This document shows positions 29,536-39,447 of a stretch of DNA of 56,056 nucleotides, piece by piece; the first letter of the stretch is position 1, and the number at the start of each line of letters is the position of its first letter. The stretch comes from Paramoeba atlantica (taxonomy: Eukaryota > Discosea). Position numbers and translations under genes: made by a program. The DNA is taken from contig CDRNVI010000081.1 in NCBI GenBank assembly GCA_977017575.1, positions 1-56,056 of the forward strand, written 5' to 3'. The notes below the pieces were generated by a model. That model ran no database searches. It saw only the letters and a list, made by a program, of their open reading frames with translations, and was not told the origin of the DNA.

Positions 29536-30060
29536 ATGAACTACACGGGTTGTCCCCATTTTGAATGCGCTTTGCTAATTAGCCTGAGATCATTAGATTC
29601 TGCCACAGAAGAGGATTGCATATTACGGTTAAGAAACCATAAACTTGTTGTGCAGAAAGTTTCCTGTGAGCATAGGTATGAAAGAATGTCGTGTATTCTC
29701 AAGGGCGATAAGTTTCACTGCCCCGTACGCTCGTACCGCAAGTTAATGTCACAGAATGGCCCCTTCAAACATTCAAAGACCAAAGTTTCTGCCAAGCAAA
29801 TTTTTATTGGGATTGTATCATTCTCATATAGCATGCTCCGCACTGAAGTAGCAAAGGAAGAAGAAGTTTCTCAAAGAACCGCAGTCTTCCAACGCCGGAC
29901 CATCGAAAAGGCACTGCCAGAAATTCGTCAGACCCGCCAGCGGGATGCCCAGAGCACAGTCTTCTTTATGCAAGTTGACGAAACATGGTTCTCAAAAGTT
30001 AACAGTTATCCAAACTGTTCAGACGCTGGTGGAGTGCTCTCGTGACAACAAGCTGGAAGA
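29536..30060 (+). pseudogene. Merlin transposase, N-terminal half
   Basis: Starts at ATG 29536 with the CPHFEC zinc-type motif, then HKLVVQKVSCEHRYERMSC (aligning with HKLVFQSVSCSKRHETRIC in the intact 42254 copy), and reaches the first catalytic Asp (MQVDETWFSK, about residue 150). The remainder is missing, replaced by unrelated DNA; an inserted TIR element begins at 30075. Confidence 0.8.
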
Positions 30061-30523
30061 GATTCATGTCCATAGTGGCAGTTAATAATTATTACAATAG
30101 AAATTATTAATAATTTTTATTTTAAAAAAATCCTAATTATCAATAATTATTAATAATTCTTCAATCGTACTTAAAAAGTTCAAATTTGAGGCAGTCTTTG
30201 GGAAAAAATGTATCTAAGGGGAGCAAATTTCACTTTCTTTCGGACTGACACCATGTTTGGCAGCTGACCTAAGGAGGGTATGGCGAAAGACGGGGAATTG
30301 TCCGATTGTGTGCATCAAACAGGGGTCCTTAACACGTCCAAAACTTTATTGTAATCCTTTTATGGTACTGTCCCCCCCCACTTAAGCGCAACCAGGTTTT
30401 GGCCTAAAATGGCCAAATGGTTTTGGCGCATAAGTAGCCGGGTCAAAAAACGGGGTGAATTTTTTTTTTGCTTCAATCATGAGTTATATACGCGGGGTGC
30501 CCTTGGGGGCTGCTTTTTATATA

Positions 30524-30759
30524 CTATCCTCCCTATCCTAGCGTCCCCTTGCTGGGAGGAAATGCAAGGCTAGGAGGGGGGGGCAAAAACTGGGGCCGAA
30601 GAATTGCTAAGCTGAAAATGTTGTGGGATTACTGAGGAAGATTTTCAAAAAAATCGCTGTTTAGAGTACATTTTTACCATAGCTTCGCAGCATGAGACAG
30701 TCTAGAAAGCAACGCTAATGAGGGGGGATACCGAGGCAACGATAGGATAGGGGGGATAG
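30524..30759. mobile_element. Nest level 3a: 'TATCCTAGCGTCC' MITE (236 bp)
   Basis: Left end 'ctatcctccctatcctagcg', right end 'gataggataggggggatag'; TA at 30522-30523 and 30760-30761. An internal reversed word 'gcaaggctaggaggggggg' lies near 30564. It shares its right TA with the next element. Confidence 0.8.
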
Positions 30760-30761
30760 TA

Positions 30762-31864
30762 CTGTACCCCCCTAGTTATCTGTCACAACTTTTCGTGGAA
30801 AGGTGACAAATAAGTAGGGGGGTAAATTTCGTTTTAAGATTTTTTTGGAAAACAATAGCTATGAAAGTGACAGATAACTAGGGGGAGTAATTGCGATGGT
30901 TGTAAAACTACCGCTCTACACTCGATTATTGAAAAAAAAGTGAACAAAAACAGTGAAAATATAAAGAGGAACACAGTAATATAATAGAAGAAAAAAATAT
31001 AAAAGGGGGCTCCGGTGGTCCAAAACAGAAAAAATTTTTTGAAAAAAATGGGGGGTCCATGGGGGGGGTCCAGGGGGGGGGGCATGGTCGAGCAAATTTT
31101 TTCGAAAAAATTAGTTTTCGAAAAAAAACCGCAGAAAGGGTAGCCGGGGTCTTGGCGCGCATTTTCCACCCCCCTACCCGGGGGTGACCCCCCCGCGTAT
31201 CCGCAGGACGGGTCCGCCAAGTTCGGATTTTTTCGGAAAAATTTTTTTGAAAAAAATTTCAACTTAGCTAAAAAAATGACAAAAAAAATATTTTTCCAAA
31301 ATCGTTTCCCCTATTGTATTTTGATAGTTTGGGACCTACACTAGCTTTCTACGCAGTTGTTTTCGCAAGGTATCACTTCTTCGAACTGTGGTGCGCCCCC
31401 CAAAATGACCCATTTTTGACTAAAAAAGGTGAAAAAGTATTTTTCGGACCTAAAGGGGCATTTTTGTGTCGAAAGAATGGTATGGTTGGAGTCGCATTCT
31501 CTACCCAATACGTTCGGTAGGCTTTCATTCATGCCTGCGAGTGATTTCCCACGCGCAAATGTCGGATTTAGTGCTCTGAGAGCAAAAATACGCGAAAATC
31601 ACCCCATTTCTACCCGAAATTCGGCTATTTTTGGCTATAATCTTTCCGTTTTCCAGGCTAAATTTTCTTTTTTAGGCTCTTCGTTAAACGCGGCGGTAGT
31701 TTTCAACGCGAAGCGCGCAGCATGAGTGACTTCTAAGTTGAAAGCAACCACCGCGTTTAACGAAGAGCCTAAAAAAGAAAATTGACGAAAAAAAATTGAA
31801 GGACCGAAAAGTGGCAGATAACTAGGGGGGTGACGTGTGAGAGATAACTAGGGAGGAGGTACAG
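30762..31864. mobile_element. Nest level 3b: 'TAGTTATCTGTCAC' element
   Basis: TA is at 30760-30761 and 31865-31866. The left terminus 'ctgtacccccctagttatct' is followed by two reversed words (about 30805-30825 and 30866-30886); the right end has two reversed words (about 31812-31832 and 31838-31864). Same family as 9128-9477. It is interrupted by an R958 copy. Confidence 0.82.
30890..31785 (-). repeat. Nest level 4: single R958 unit
   Basis: A complete unit in minus orientation, from the long hairpin (31671-31775) to the 'accatcgcaat' terminus at 30890. This single copy defines the unit ends. It is highly similar to the 1-2275 units. Confidence 0.88.
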
Positions 31865-32607
31865 TACTTCACTTGTATGGTTACTTATGCCCGCGAATGA
31901 CCACATCACGGGGTGAGTGGCTTTTTTGCGAGCACCCGATCAATTGTAGGAAAAGAACGGACTTTTAAGAGCATGGGTCCGAAATATAAATTAAAGTTTA
32001 GTTTTTCATGCACTTGTAGTGCAGTTACCCACGTTGTCTTTAACCGCCCCACATCTAGGCGGTGCCGCACGCTGGTGCGCTGATCATTTCAAAAGCGTAC
32101 AGTACGTGGCAGGAGAGTTCCTCTGATGTACAGTACAGTATAGTATGCAAAGACTAGCCGTACAGATCGGTGGAGGTCAGTGTGGATCAGAAGAGATCGC
32201 TGGAGATCGCTGGAGATCGATGAAGATCATTTTTGAACGCCCAAAGGGACTACCTGCAGACTCTCCATTTCAACAGCGGCGAAAATTGGTACAAAAATTC
32301 GTACCACAAAAAAAATATCCCGCCGCTTTGCGGCGCTGTTCTTCTGAACGATGTGTCAAAGTTGCGCTTAAGTGGCCGGGTCAAACGGTTGCGCATAAGT
32401 AGGGGGGGACAGTACTGTAAACGTAGTATAAATGGTTGCACTGAAAGTGCATATCAAGCTCTCCTTGGTACCATATTGTCTGACTGAACCTTAATTTTTC
32501 ACGCTCAGGGTATCGTTCAGAGCATCTTAATAATTATTAATAATCGCTAATAATTCTTTAATAATTATTATTATTAAAGCCTAAAATTATTAATAATTCT
32601 GCCACTA

Positions 32608-33093
32608 TGTTCATGTCACGCCAGTATACCCCAAAAAAGTAAAGTATACACCAAAAAAGCTAAGAATACTTAATCCTTCCCATTGAGACTATGTGTAACT
32701 CCTCGCGCAATCCAATCCAATCCAAAATACCGACAAAGTCGGCTAAAACACTTAGCACTTTCACATTAAACATTTCCATCTCTATCGCCTCCAAATTCAG
32801 AGTTTTTGTGCCTCCAAGACTAGAGCACACAAACAGCATAAAGTAATGGAATATAAAATTTCCTCAAGGCATATTCTAGAACACGTACGGAGATACACAA
32901 CAAGCACTCACACTTACTTTGGTGTCCCCCTTCCACCGTCAGTTCTCGTAGCTTTCTGGCGAATTTAGGTTTGGGGAATGGAACGCTAGATTCTTCAATT
33001 AATTGTAGCTCTTTATAACTCTTGTTCTTGATAGCTGTGGCTTTCAATGTTTTCTATTTTTTTGTAGTAGCACGTTCGTAGTCAACCACTGGC
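32608..33093. other. Spacer, no gene recognised
   Basis: Contains 'tataccccaaaaaag' repeated with change near 32625-32660. A 75-residue minus frame (32820-33047) shows no known motif. Confidence 0.4.
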
Positions 33094-33549
33094 TCAAGTG
33101 AAAGTTTTAGCTTTTCGGTGAGACGAAACCAATGTTCTCGATCTGTAGCATAAACCAATGTCTCTTCTAAAGTTATACCCAATACATGCTTCGCTTGGAG
33201 AAGGACGTCTCGAATTAGATTTATGTCTCCATTGCACCAGCTCTCGATAGTTCGGAGAATGTCTCAGCATGTGTCCGGTAAGTTTGGCTCTCTGAACTTT
33301 GTGAGTATTGGAAAATCGTGATGTATTTACGTAGAGAGAGTCTGTAGGATAACAAAAACCATACTCGTCCAATTTGTTGCACTGAGATGCAATTCTTCTC
33401 ATCGTATTAATTTCGACATCAATCGAACGCAACATTTTTTGAGAAATGTACAATGCGCCCGAACCAAAGTTCAGAATAGGGTATATAAGCACGTCGTATA
33501 GTCTGAGTTTAAGATGAGAGCTTAAGGATGAAATCCATATTCCTCGCAT
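33094..33549 (-). pseudogene. LINE C-terminal remnant, apurinic-endonuclease (RTE/CR1/L1-like) type
   Basis: 151 residues: 'LKLRLYDVLIYPILNFGSGA' with ...MLRSIDVEINTMRRI..., then KVQRAKLTGHMLRHSPNYR. The block 'Y..L..P.L.FGS' and the GHxLR motif are typical of the region after the RT domain in LINEs with an N-terminal AP endonuclease. RT and endonuclease domains are absent. This is a second, distinct LINE lineage from that at 36833. Confidence 0.68.
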
Positions 33550-33689
33550 GCGGGCAAATGAGGACCAGGCAAGTTTCTAACGATCTTTGATTGTAGATGA
33601 TGTTTCATTGTCGTGAAGATGCCCTAGATGTCGATACGAATCTACTCTAGGTACCGTTTCCAGTTCTTTTGTCTGGAGATTCTTATTCT

Positions 33690-33870
33690 CCTCGCGCACG
33701 CGGATCTACACCGATGGGGCCAGGCACAACAACGCGCTTGAAGGACGTTATCCGTGGGATTCGGTGATACATCGCAATGAGTGGGTAAGTGCGTCCGGTG
33801 TGCACATGAACACCGTAGAAAGTGCCGGTGGCATGCTAAAGAAAACTTTGACCCGATGTGGTGGTTAACT
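33690..33870 (+). pseudogene. Merlin transposase remnant, C-terminal part
   Basis: Translation of 33709-33861 gives IYTDGARHNNAL (second Asp), then VIHRNEWVSASGVHMNTVES (the Glu block) and AGGMLKKTL. These align with VHTDGWRGSNAL, HRRHWVDPVTGVHTQTAER and MNGMLKK of the intact 42254 gene. It is not linked to a zinc region; it may be the other part of a decayed copy. Confidence 0.75.
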
Positions 33871-33900
33871 TGGTAGAAACAGCGAAAGCCAGGAAGAGCG

Positions 33901-34134
33901 CTTATGCTTCCCTCTCGGAGTTACGATGCTCTAACCCTGCTAAACCGGTCCAAAGCCCGGGGCCACATTTCATTAGTGATTGTGGAAATGGTGATGGAAG
34001 CAGCGACTGCTTTCCGAAGCTGTAGATCGGTATAACGAAATGGGAGGAGGGGTGTTTCGGAATGAAATGTGGTCCTGGGCAGTCCGGATAACAGGGTTAG
34101 AGCATCGTAACTACGAGAGGGAAGTTTTGCTTCC
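33901..34134. repeat. Inverted repeat pair, probable MITE
   Basis: 'gcttccctctcggagttacg' (33906-33925) with 'atgctctaaccctg' is matched, inverted, by 'cagggttagagcatcgtaac' (34092-34111) with 'tacgagagggaag'; 'cacatttcatt' and 'aatgaaatgtg' pair further in. Flanking TA was not resolved. Confidence 0.7.
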
Positions 34135-34321
34135 CGACCACTATCAAGGAGGAGGGTGGGTATGGGTATGGTTCCCGGAAGTGGGTGAAGTATGCTCCAT
34201 GGCAGTGAGTCTCAGTGGGGAGATAACTTTTTGAATTAGTGAAATGGTCTACACCTGGATTATATCAACAGTAGTTCGCGTTCAAGAAAATAGATTGAAC
34301 TGCACGTTGGGGAGTACACTA

Positions 34322-34640
34322 CCGTATACCACCCAGTAATAGACCCCCCCCCAGTAACAGAGATTTGACCATTTTTAGACTGACTCCCAGTAACAGAGAT
34401 TTGGTTCGGGAGGGTGGGTGGAGGGGGGAGGGGGTGTTTGAGCGGGTGGGGGTCGCTGGGCTGGGTGAAGGTGGCTGCATGGAAGCGAATGGCGTAGTTG
34501 CGGGGTTGTCTGGACAGAAAATCAATGCACCCATGAACAAAAAAGGTCTTTTCCCACCAAAAAAGCATACCCCCCAAGTAACAGAGATTTGGCCATTTGG
34601 GTCCAAAATCGATTCTATTACTGGGGGGGGGGGTATACGG
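34322..34640. mobile_element. TA-flanked 'AGTAACAGAGATTTG' element (319 bp)
   Basis: TA is at 34320-34321 and 34641-34642. Ends are 'ccgtataccacccagtaata' and 'tattactggggggggggg' plus 'tatacgg'. The word CCCAGTAACAGAGATTTG is repeated forward near 34352, 34384 and 34570, and the terminal copy is reversed at the right. It lies inside a minisatellite. Confidence 0.82.
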
Positions 34641-34642
34641 TA

Positions 34643-34900
34643 GTATGGTTTGGTATGGCCACTGAGTAAGATTGGGTGAACTCCAGAGTAGTGAGTACAC
34701 TAGCATGGTTTGGTATGGCCACTGAGTGAGGTTGAGTGAACGCCACAGTTGCGAGTATACTAGTTTGGTTTGGCATGGTCACTGAGTATGGTTTGGTGAA
34801 CTCCACAGTAGGGGACACACTAGTATGGTTTGGTATGGCCACTAAGGTTGGGTGAACTCCACAGCAGCGAGTACACTGTAGTATGGTTGCTGACTATGGT
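34643..34900 (+). repeat. Minisatellite, unit about 62-67 bp, about four copies
   Basis: Units carry 'tatggtttggtatggccact' followed by 'gagt.aggttgggtgaactcc' and 'acag.agcgagtacactag'. A partial unit ('gggagtacact') lies on the far side of the inserted element, so the element landed within the array. Confidence 0.8.
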
Positions 34901-35262
34901 TACAATAGTCCAGTATTATTACTGTGGTATGGCTGCGGAAGGTTGAGTTAATTATAGTATGGTTTGTGTGGTCAGTCAGTAGGTGCCCATCCATTCAATT
35001 TTGTTTAACTTCAAGTTAGATTCGTGTGACTCTCACGTTTAGATACGGATCCTTAGATCCCCCAAAATACGATGTATGAGAGCTGGCGAACTATCCTTTG
35101 TCTCATTTGTAACATTTTAATGAAGTAAAAGATGGTAATCGCAATTTTGTGGTGCCTTTCTATTCTCGTTCTACTGTTTTAACGCACACGTCAACCACGT
35201 GTTTTGATTCTTTAAGTGAAACTTCTTCAACTAACGAACGTTACTCTCCCGAGGACGCGTAC
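34901..35262. other. Upstream region of an unrecognised gene
   Basis: Decayed minisatellite units to about 34990, then unique sequence. The reading frame of the next gene is open from 35113 but has no ATG until 35263. Confidence 0.45.
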
Positions 35263-36294
35263 ATGCAGCTTTGCTCTATGAAACGCGTGGGTGTAGAAGT
35301 GAGGAATAGGATTATCAGTGTTTTTCCTGCGGCCGTCTTTTTTGTGAAAGGAAAAATGATGCTCGAGCCTATACTGGCTGGAAATGGTAAAACTGCAACC
35401 GGTGCACAAAAAATTGAAAACGCTTTTCAGGCTCTTCGATGCGGTAATTTTGATGCGGGTGAAGTCCCCGACACGGTGCTTGTTGCACTCAGAACGCATT
35501 ATGTGATCATGAGTAGACTATCATCAAAAGACGAAAATGTTACCAAAAGAGGGGCTGAAGGACAAGCTGTCTCGAACGAGCGTGGGGGGAAAGGTATCAA
35601 GGGATCCATGAATCCTCTAATTTGTAAGGCTGCAAAGCCAATTTGCGGGCCATTGATACATCAATGCCTGACAAATCAAGGATTTCAAACGGAGGGCTGG
35701 ATGACTCCAGAACTAATAGCTGAAGTTCGGGCTGCAATAGGAAAAACCCCATACATGCGTTACTACGCGAATTTGATTGCTCAACTGCCTGCTGGGACAA
35801 CGATTACGGGTACCGAAGACGAAGGTATTCGTCTTGTGGTATGGAACTTACTCTGTAAGCCCGCCTCGGTAATGGTCTCGTGCAGGTTGGCAGCGCAAGG
35901 TACGCGCATTACCCCTGCCACATTCGAAGAAATTCTTTTGGATAGCGAGGCGACGAGCATTGACAAAAGTATCGTCAATGCTCTTGCCAGTAATGTTCGC
36001 GCCGTTACTCGAGTCAATTCGGCCGATCGCGGGTATACCGGTAAATGTTTTCGGACGGAGCATATGGGATCATTCGACAAACTAAAAATGGAAAAATCAG
36101 GAGGGATCACGCAACGCACGTGGTACTTCCCGAACGCAGGCTATAGTCATTGGACACTATGCAGTTGTCCACTGCCATCCAGTGCCATGCGCTGCCATCC
36201 AGTGCCATCCAAAACAGAGATATTAGTGAGGACCGAAGACCTTTTTTTAGATTTGGAGGACCCAAGAACTTCCCATTTCCGCCGGATGTTGTAG
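35263..36294 (+). CDS. Uncharacterised protein
   Basis: 343 residues from the first in-frame ATG; the frame is open about 50 codons upstream without ATG. I do not recognise the family. The sequence is regular globular protein, with helix-like segments such as 'MTPELIAEVRAAIGKTPYMR' and a charged central part (ENVTKRGAEGQ...). No signal peptide or membrane span. The last 40 residues run into 'tgccatccagtgccatgcgc' repeats (about 36172-36212), so the natural C-terminus may be earlier or altered. It could be a host gene or the gene of an unrecognised element. Codon use and composition are similar to the KAP genes. Confidence 0.55.
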   Translation: MQLCSMKRVGVEVRNRIISVFPAAVFFVKGKMMLEPILAGNGKTATGAQKIENAFQALRCGNFDAGEVPDTVLVALRTHYVIMSRLSSKDENVTKRGAEGQAVSNERGGKGIKGSMNPLICKAAKPICGPLIHQCLTNQGFQTEGWMTPELIAEVRAAIGKTPYMRYYANLIAQLPAGTTITGTEDEGIRLVVWNLLCKPASVMVSCRLAAQGTRITPATFEEILLDSEATSIDKSIVNALASNVRAVTRVNSADRGYTGKCFRTEHMGSFDKLKMEKSGGITQRTWYFPNAGYSHWTLCSCPLPSSAMRCHPVPSKTEILVRTEDLFLDLEDPRTSHFRRML

Positions 36295-36820
36295 GACAAG
36301 TGATGACCATGATATGAAAAAGCGGCTAATGTCGGATTCAATTGTACTCATTTTTCAAAAACACGTCTTTTCCTTGCCTTTTGCAAAATAAGATATTTTC
36401 TCGGTCTCTTCTTGTGCGTGCTTTGTCATGTACATGTGCGGACCTGAGTTGAATTTTAAAGTGAAAGCATGATGGGGACACATCAAAAACTTTTGAAGAT
36501 TTTTTGCTTTGTGACCGAAGAGAAATGTCCTCACGATCACGAGGGTGGGAAAATTCGTGACTCTGTTTCTAGTATTTGTTGGAGGTGATGTAAGCACGTA
36601 AATTTTAGAACAAGATTGTCTCGATTACTTCCTTACTCAAGTCATTGCAGCAAAGATCATGGATCCATATCCTGCAAGAAAACGGATAGCGAAGTGTGGC
36701 GTTCCATGAATGAGGATCAACAAAGCAAGTTTACGGTTCAAAAATCGAGCCGGCGTCAGTCAATTTAACTATTAAACGAAGGAAGAATCTACAAAGACAA
36801 TCAAAGAACAAAAACAAGCT
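36295..36820. other. Spacer, no gene seen
   Basis: Mixed AT-rich sequence between the unrecognised ORF and the LINE target site. Confidence 0.4.
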
Positions 36821-36832
36821 ACGTTGTATTTA
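36821..36832. repeat. Target duplication of the LINE, left copy
   Basis: 'acgttgtattta', identical to 39116-39127. Confidence 0.7.
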
Positions 36833-39115
36833 ATACAGTGTAAACGTTGTTACTAGAACAAAAAAAAAGAGGGGGGTAAAAAACCTTTAAAAAAAATGCT
36901 TCAATTAGCGGACACCCGCCTTCCTCCACTCTTTTACCGCGGAGGATAGTATCGCGGCGTTGCCTTTTTGAACAGCCACATTAATGGCTTGTAGTGCATG
37001 ACGCAGGAAACCTTTCCTGTCATACGTATACCTTGCGATCTCCTTTAGGAGGAGTACAGTGCGCTTCCCTGCCACACCAAAAACGGTAAATGCAAGGGGG
37101 TAGAAATGCATACCCCTTTTCGTGGCCATGTCACTGTGCGCTTTTACTTTCAAGCTTTCCACCCTTTCTAGAGTGTTGCCAGGCGCTACCCATTCGGCCT
37201 TAACATAAGAAGGGGCGAGGGGGTTAACAACGGTCACGTCCACCAGACATATCTTCCCTCCCAGCATAAAGCAGACGTCGGGGCCCTGACCAGCAGAGAA
37301 TCGGGGTTCATGATTGTCAGGAGTGAATCCGTACTGTCGTAGCAAGTGCACGAAGGCATTCTTAACAAGTTTGTGGCGAGTGGCCGCAGTGTCGCCTTTG
37401 ACTTTATTGCAGTCAAGGGCGTGCACAACAAAATCTTTGTTTGAGAGGATGTCTCCGCACTCACATTGTGCGAAAGGGTCCGAAGTAGGTGCTATCAAGT
37501 ATCGCATGCGCATGGCTGTTTGCCATTCTGCGTCGCGCATGAAGTACTCACCCCGATTCCTACGCGCCTCTGTCCAATTGCGCGTTCTCTTGTCTATCAA
37601 CTGAAGTGAATGGACGTCATGTAGTTCGCTGGTTTCTTTACGCACTGCTGACTTCGACTCTTCATATCTTGTCAAGGCAGAACGTCGTCTTTCCATACAC
37701 CCTAATACCTCAGCTTTTGTGCGAGAATACAGAGTTGCCGCTTGCTGCGCAAAAGGTTTCGCCCCCAAAAGGTCGCCCGTCATGAGAGTACTGTGAAACG
37801 GGTTCTTTTCCAGGTCTTCGAAGCCTCCTAGCAGCTCTGAGGCACACTCCTGTATGGCCTTGTCCGCTAACACGTTGGCTTTTGCCGTTACCTCCGGCTG
37901 ATGACACCGCATTAGGTAGTCCCACCGGGGGACTCCACATCTCTTCAGCAAAATGTAAGCACTTTGTAACGAGAGATGTTGCAGCCGATCCAGGAATGTC
38001 TGCAATTTAGGCATTTGGTTGACTACCCATCTGGTTTCATCCGCGCCTTCCTTGGAGACGAATGCACCTAGGAGCTTTTGTCCTTGCTCCGCATGCTCTA
38101 TGTTCATAGAGCTCTGAAAGGAGCGTACTGGTCATTGAAATGCGTCGAAAGCTTACATTTGGCCGGATGTACCTCCAGTCCTATTCCCGAAGCGTGATCA
38201 CAGAGAGCGCCAAACGCCTGTGCGACACGTTCTGCCGGGCCGATGATTGAAAGGTCGTCTAGGTAACCCCAAAGCGTCAGATCACTGAACTCATCCTTCA
38301 ATTTTCCAAGAATTTGGTGCAAGCCGAGAGAAAACAGTAACGGTCCTAATGGGTCGCCTTGTCGGACTCCCCTCAGAACCTTAGTCGGCGAACACGAGGA
38401 GTTAAATATCGTAGTTGGAGCCCCATATACATACATGTATGAGGTCACCCCGTATAGCTCGTGAAATTCATCATTTCCCCTTAGATACTGAAACACCGCG
38501 CTTCTTTCAATTGAATTGAAGGCGTTACGGATGTCTACTGTCAAGAGCACAAAGTCCGCTTTTTGACGAAACGCGTTTCTTGCCCTTAATATTATTTTAG
38601 GTCCTCCGTTTCTTGTTCCAACACCAAATTGTGTATCTTGGAAAAGTCTGCCCGTTGCTTCTGCTACCCTGTCCATGGCGATTTGGCTAGCCAATTTAAG
38701 AAAGATTTCCCCCATTGCTATAGGTCGGCAGGCTGGGGATCCTTCTACGGAAGGGCCCTCCTTGCGCAGCAAGATCAGAGTGGAGCTGGTTAAGACGTCC
38801 CTTAGCTGAGCGTCTCGGGAGTTTCGCAGCACTGCTGTAGCTATCCAAGTAACGCAGGCCACGATATCCTGGTCCTCTAGGAGCGGTATAAGAAGTTCGC
38901 GTGTCCAGCCTGATGGGCCCGGCGCGGATCCTTTGGCGAGCTTTCTAGCCCTGTCAGTTAAGGTTTGCTTTTCGATGTCCATAGATTTTGCCGGCAAATG
39001 TTTATAACCCCGAAAGGCCTTTGGGTGAAGTCGATCTATGGCCTTAGCGATCTCTTCAGTAGATAGTGGTTGTCGTTCCTTCGCCTCTAGCGCTTTTGCC
39101 GCTTTCCCGATCGAA
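36833..39115 (-). mobile_element. 5'-truncated LINE with restriction-like endonuclease
   Basis: It is flanked by a candidate 12-bp target duplication 'acgttgtattta' at 36821-36832 and 39116-39127. On the minus strand the element starts within coding sequence just before the RT domain, so it is 5'-truncated. The 3' UTR is about 70 nt (36833-36904), T-rich on this strand, and has no poly-A tail. It contains RT (38104-39115) and finger/endonuclease (36905-38107) regions. Confidence 0.8.
36905..38107 (-). pseudogene. LINE downstream half: thumb, CCHC-like finger and restriction-like endonuclease
   Basis: 400 residues. The first 200 are the helical region after the RT. A Cys/His cluster follows (CECGDILSNKDFVVHALDC, about 238-256), then the PD-(D/E)xK-type endonuclease core, GPDVCFMLGGKICLVDVTVV (about 292-311; PD and the later D are the expected metal ligands). 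This order is that of R2-, CRE- and NeSL-type LINEs, several of which insert at specific sites. It is one frame away from the RT frame, overlapping it by 4 bp (ATGA); a single-base indel is the simplest cause. Confidence 0.8.
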
Positions 39116-39144
39116 ACGTTGTATTTATACAATACAAAAAACAC
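38104..39144 (-). pseudogene. LINE reverse transcriptase domain
   Basis: Motifs in order: KGSAPGPSGWTRELL, then STLILLRKEGPS and SPACRPIAMGEIFLKL, VDIRNAFNSIERS (first Asp pair region), RGVRQGDPLGPLLFS, and the active-site box LWGYLDDLSII. They match the non-LTR RT fingers-palm order. The apparent N-terminus (MFFVLYKYNV) is read from flanking host DNA and the target duplication; LINE sequence begins at about 39115. The frame stops right after the palm/thumb boundary, where the next frame starts. Confidence 0.85.
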
Positions 39145-39445
39145 ATCTATATTTCATTAATATCAAAGAGTTTTATAGTTTTACACTATCTCGTTTTTAC
39201 TTCCCTTGAGCTTAGTTTTTGCCTTGAAGCACATCACTTAGTCATGTTTTTCGGGTACAACGTTACTCTTACATTGTAATTGATAGAGTAATGAGTGAGT
39301 ATTGATTATAGTGCATGTTTAGTTTGGGCATTAATTCATCTCAGTTGTGCAAGTGGAGGCAGGTCATACTGCTGCATATTGTATTACAAGGCTAGGTTGT
39401 TTGCCTTAAGCACAAATGCATCGTATATGATGTTCTGGTGCAAGT
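39128..39445. other. Spacer, no gene seen
   Basis: AT-rich host sequence upstream (minus sense) of the LINE. Confidence 0.4.
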
Positions 39446-39447
39446 TA

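Larger units (their letters stand above)
30368..32412. mobile_element. Nest level 2: 'ACTTAAGCGCAACC' poly-C element
   Basis: TA is at 30366-30367 and 32413-32414. Left end 'ctgtccccccccacttaagc' with a second word 'ggcgcataagtagccgggtc' inside; right end 'ggttgcgcataagtaggggg' with 'gcgcttaagtggccgggtca' inside. The right part contains short direct repeats 'agatcgctgg' (about 32197-32220). No transposase recognised. Confidence 0.82.
30075..32605. mobile_element. Nest level 1: TA-flanked 'GTGGCAG' element
   Basis: The left end 'gtggcagttaataattatta' and the right end 'aattattaataattctgccac' are inverted; TA is at 30073-30074 and 32606-32607. AT-rich subterminal 'aataattattaataattc' words follow at both ends. 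Its own content is only about 290 bp on the left and 190 bp on the right; the rest is later insertions. Confidence 0.8.
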
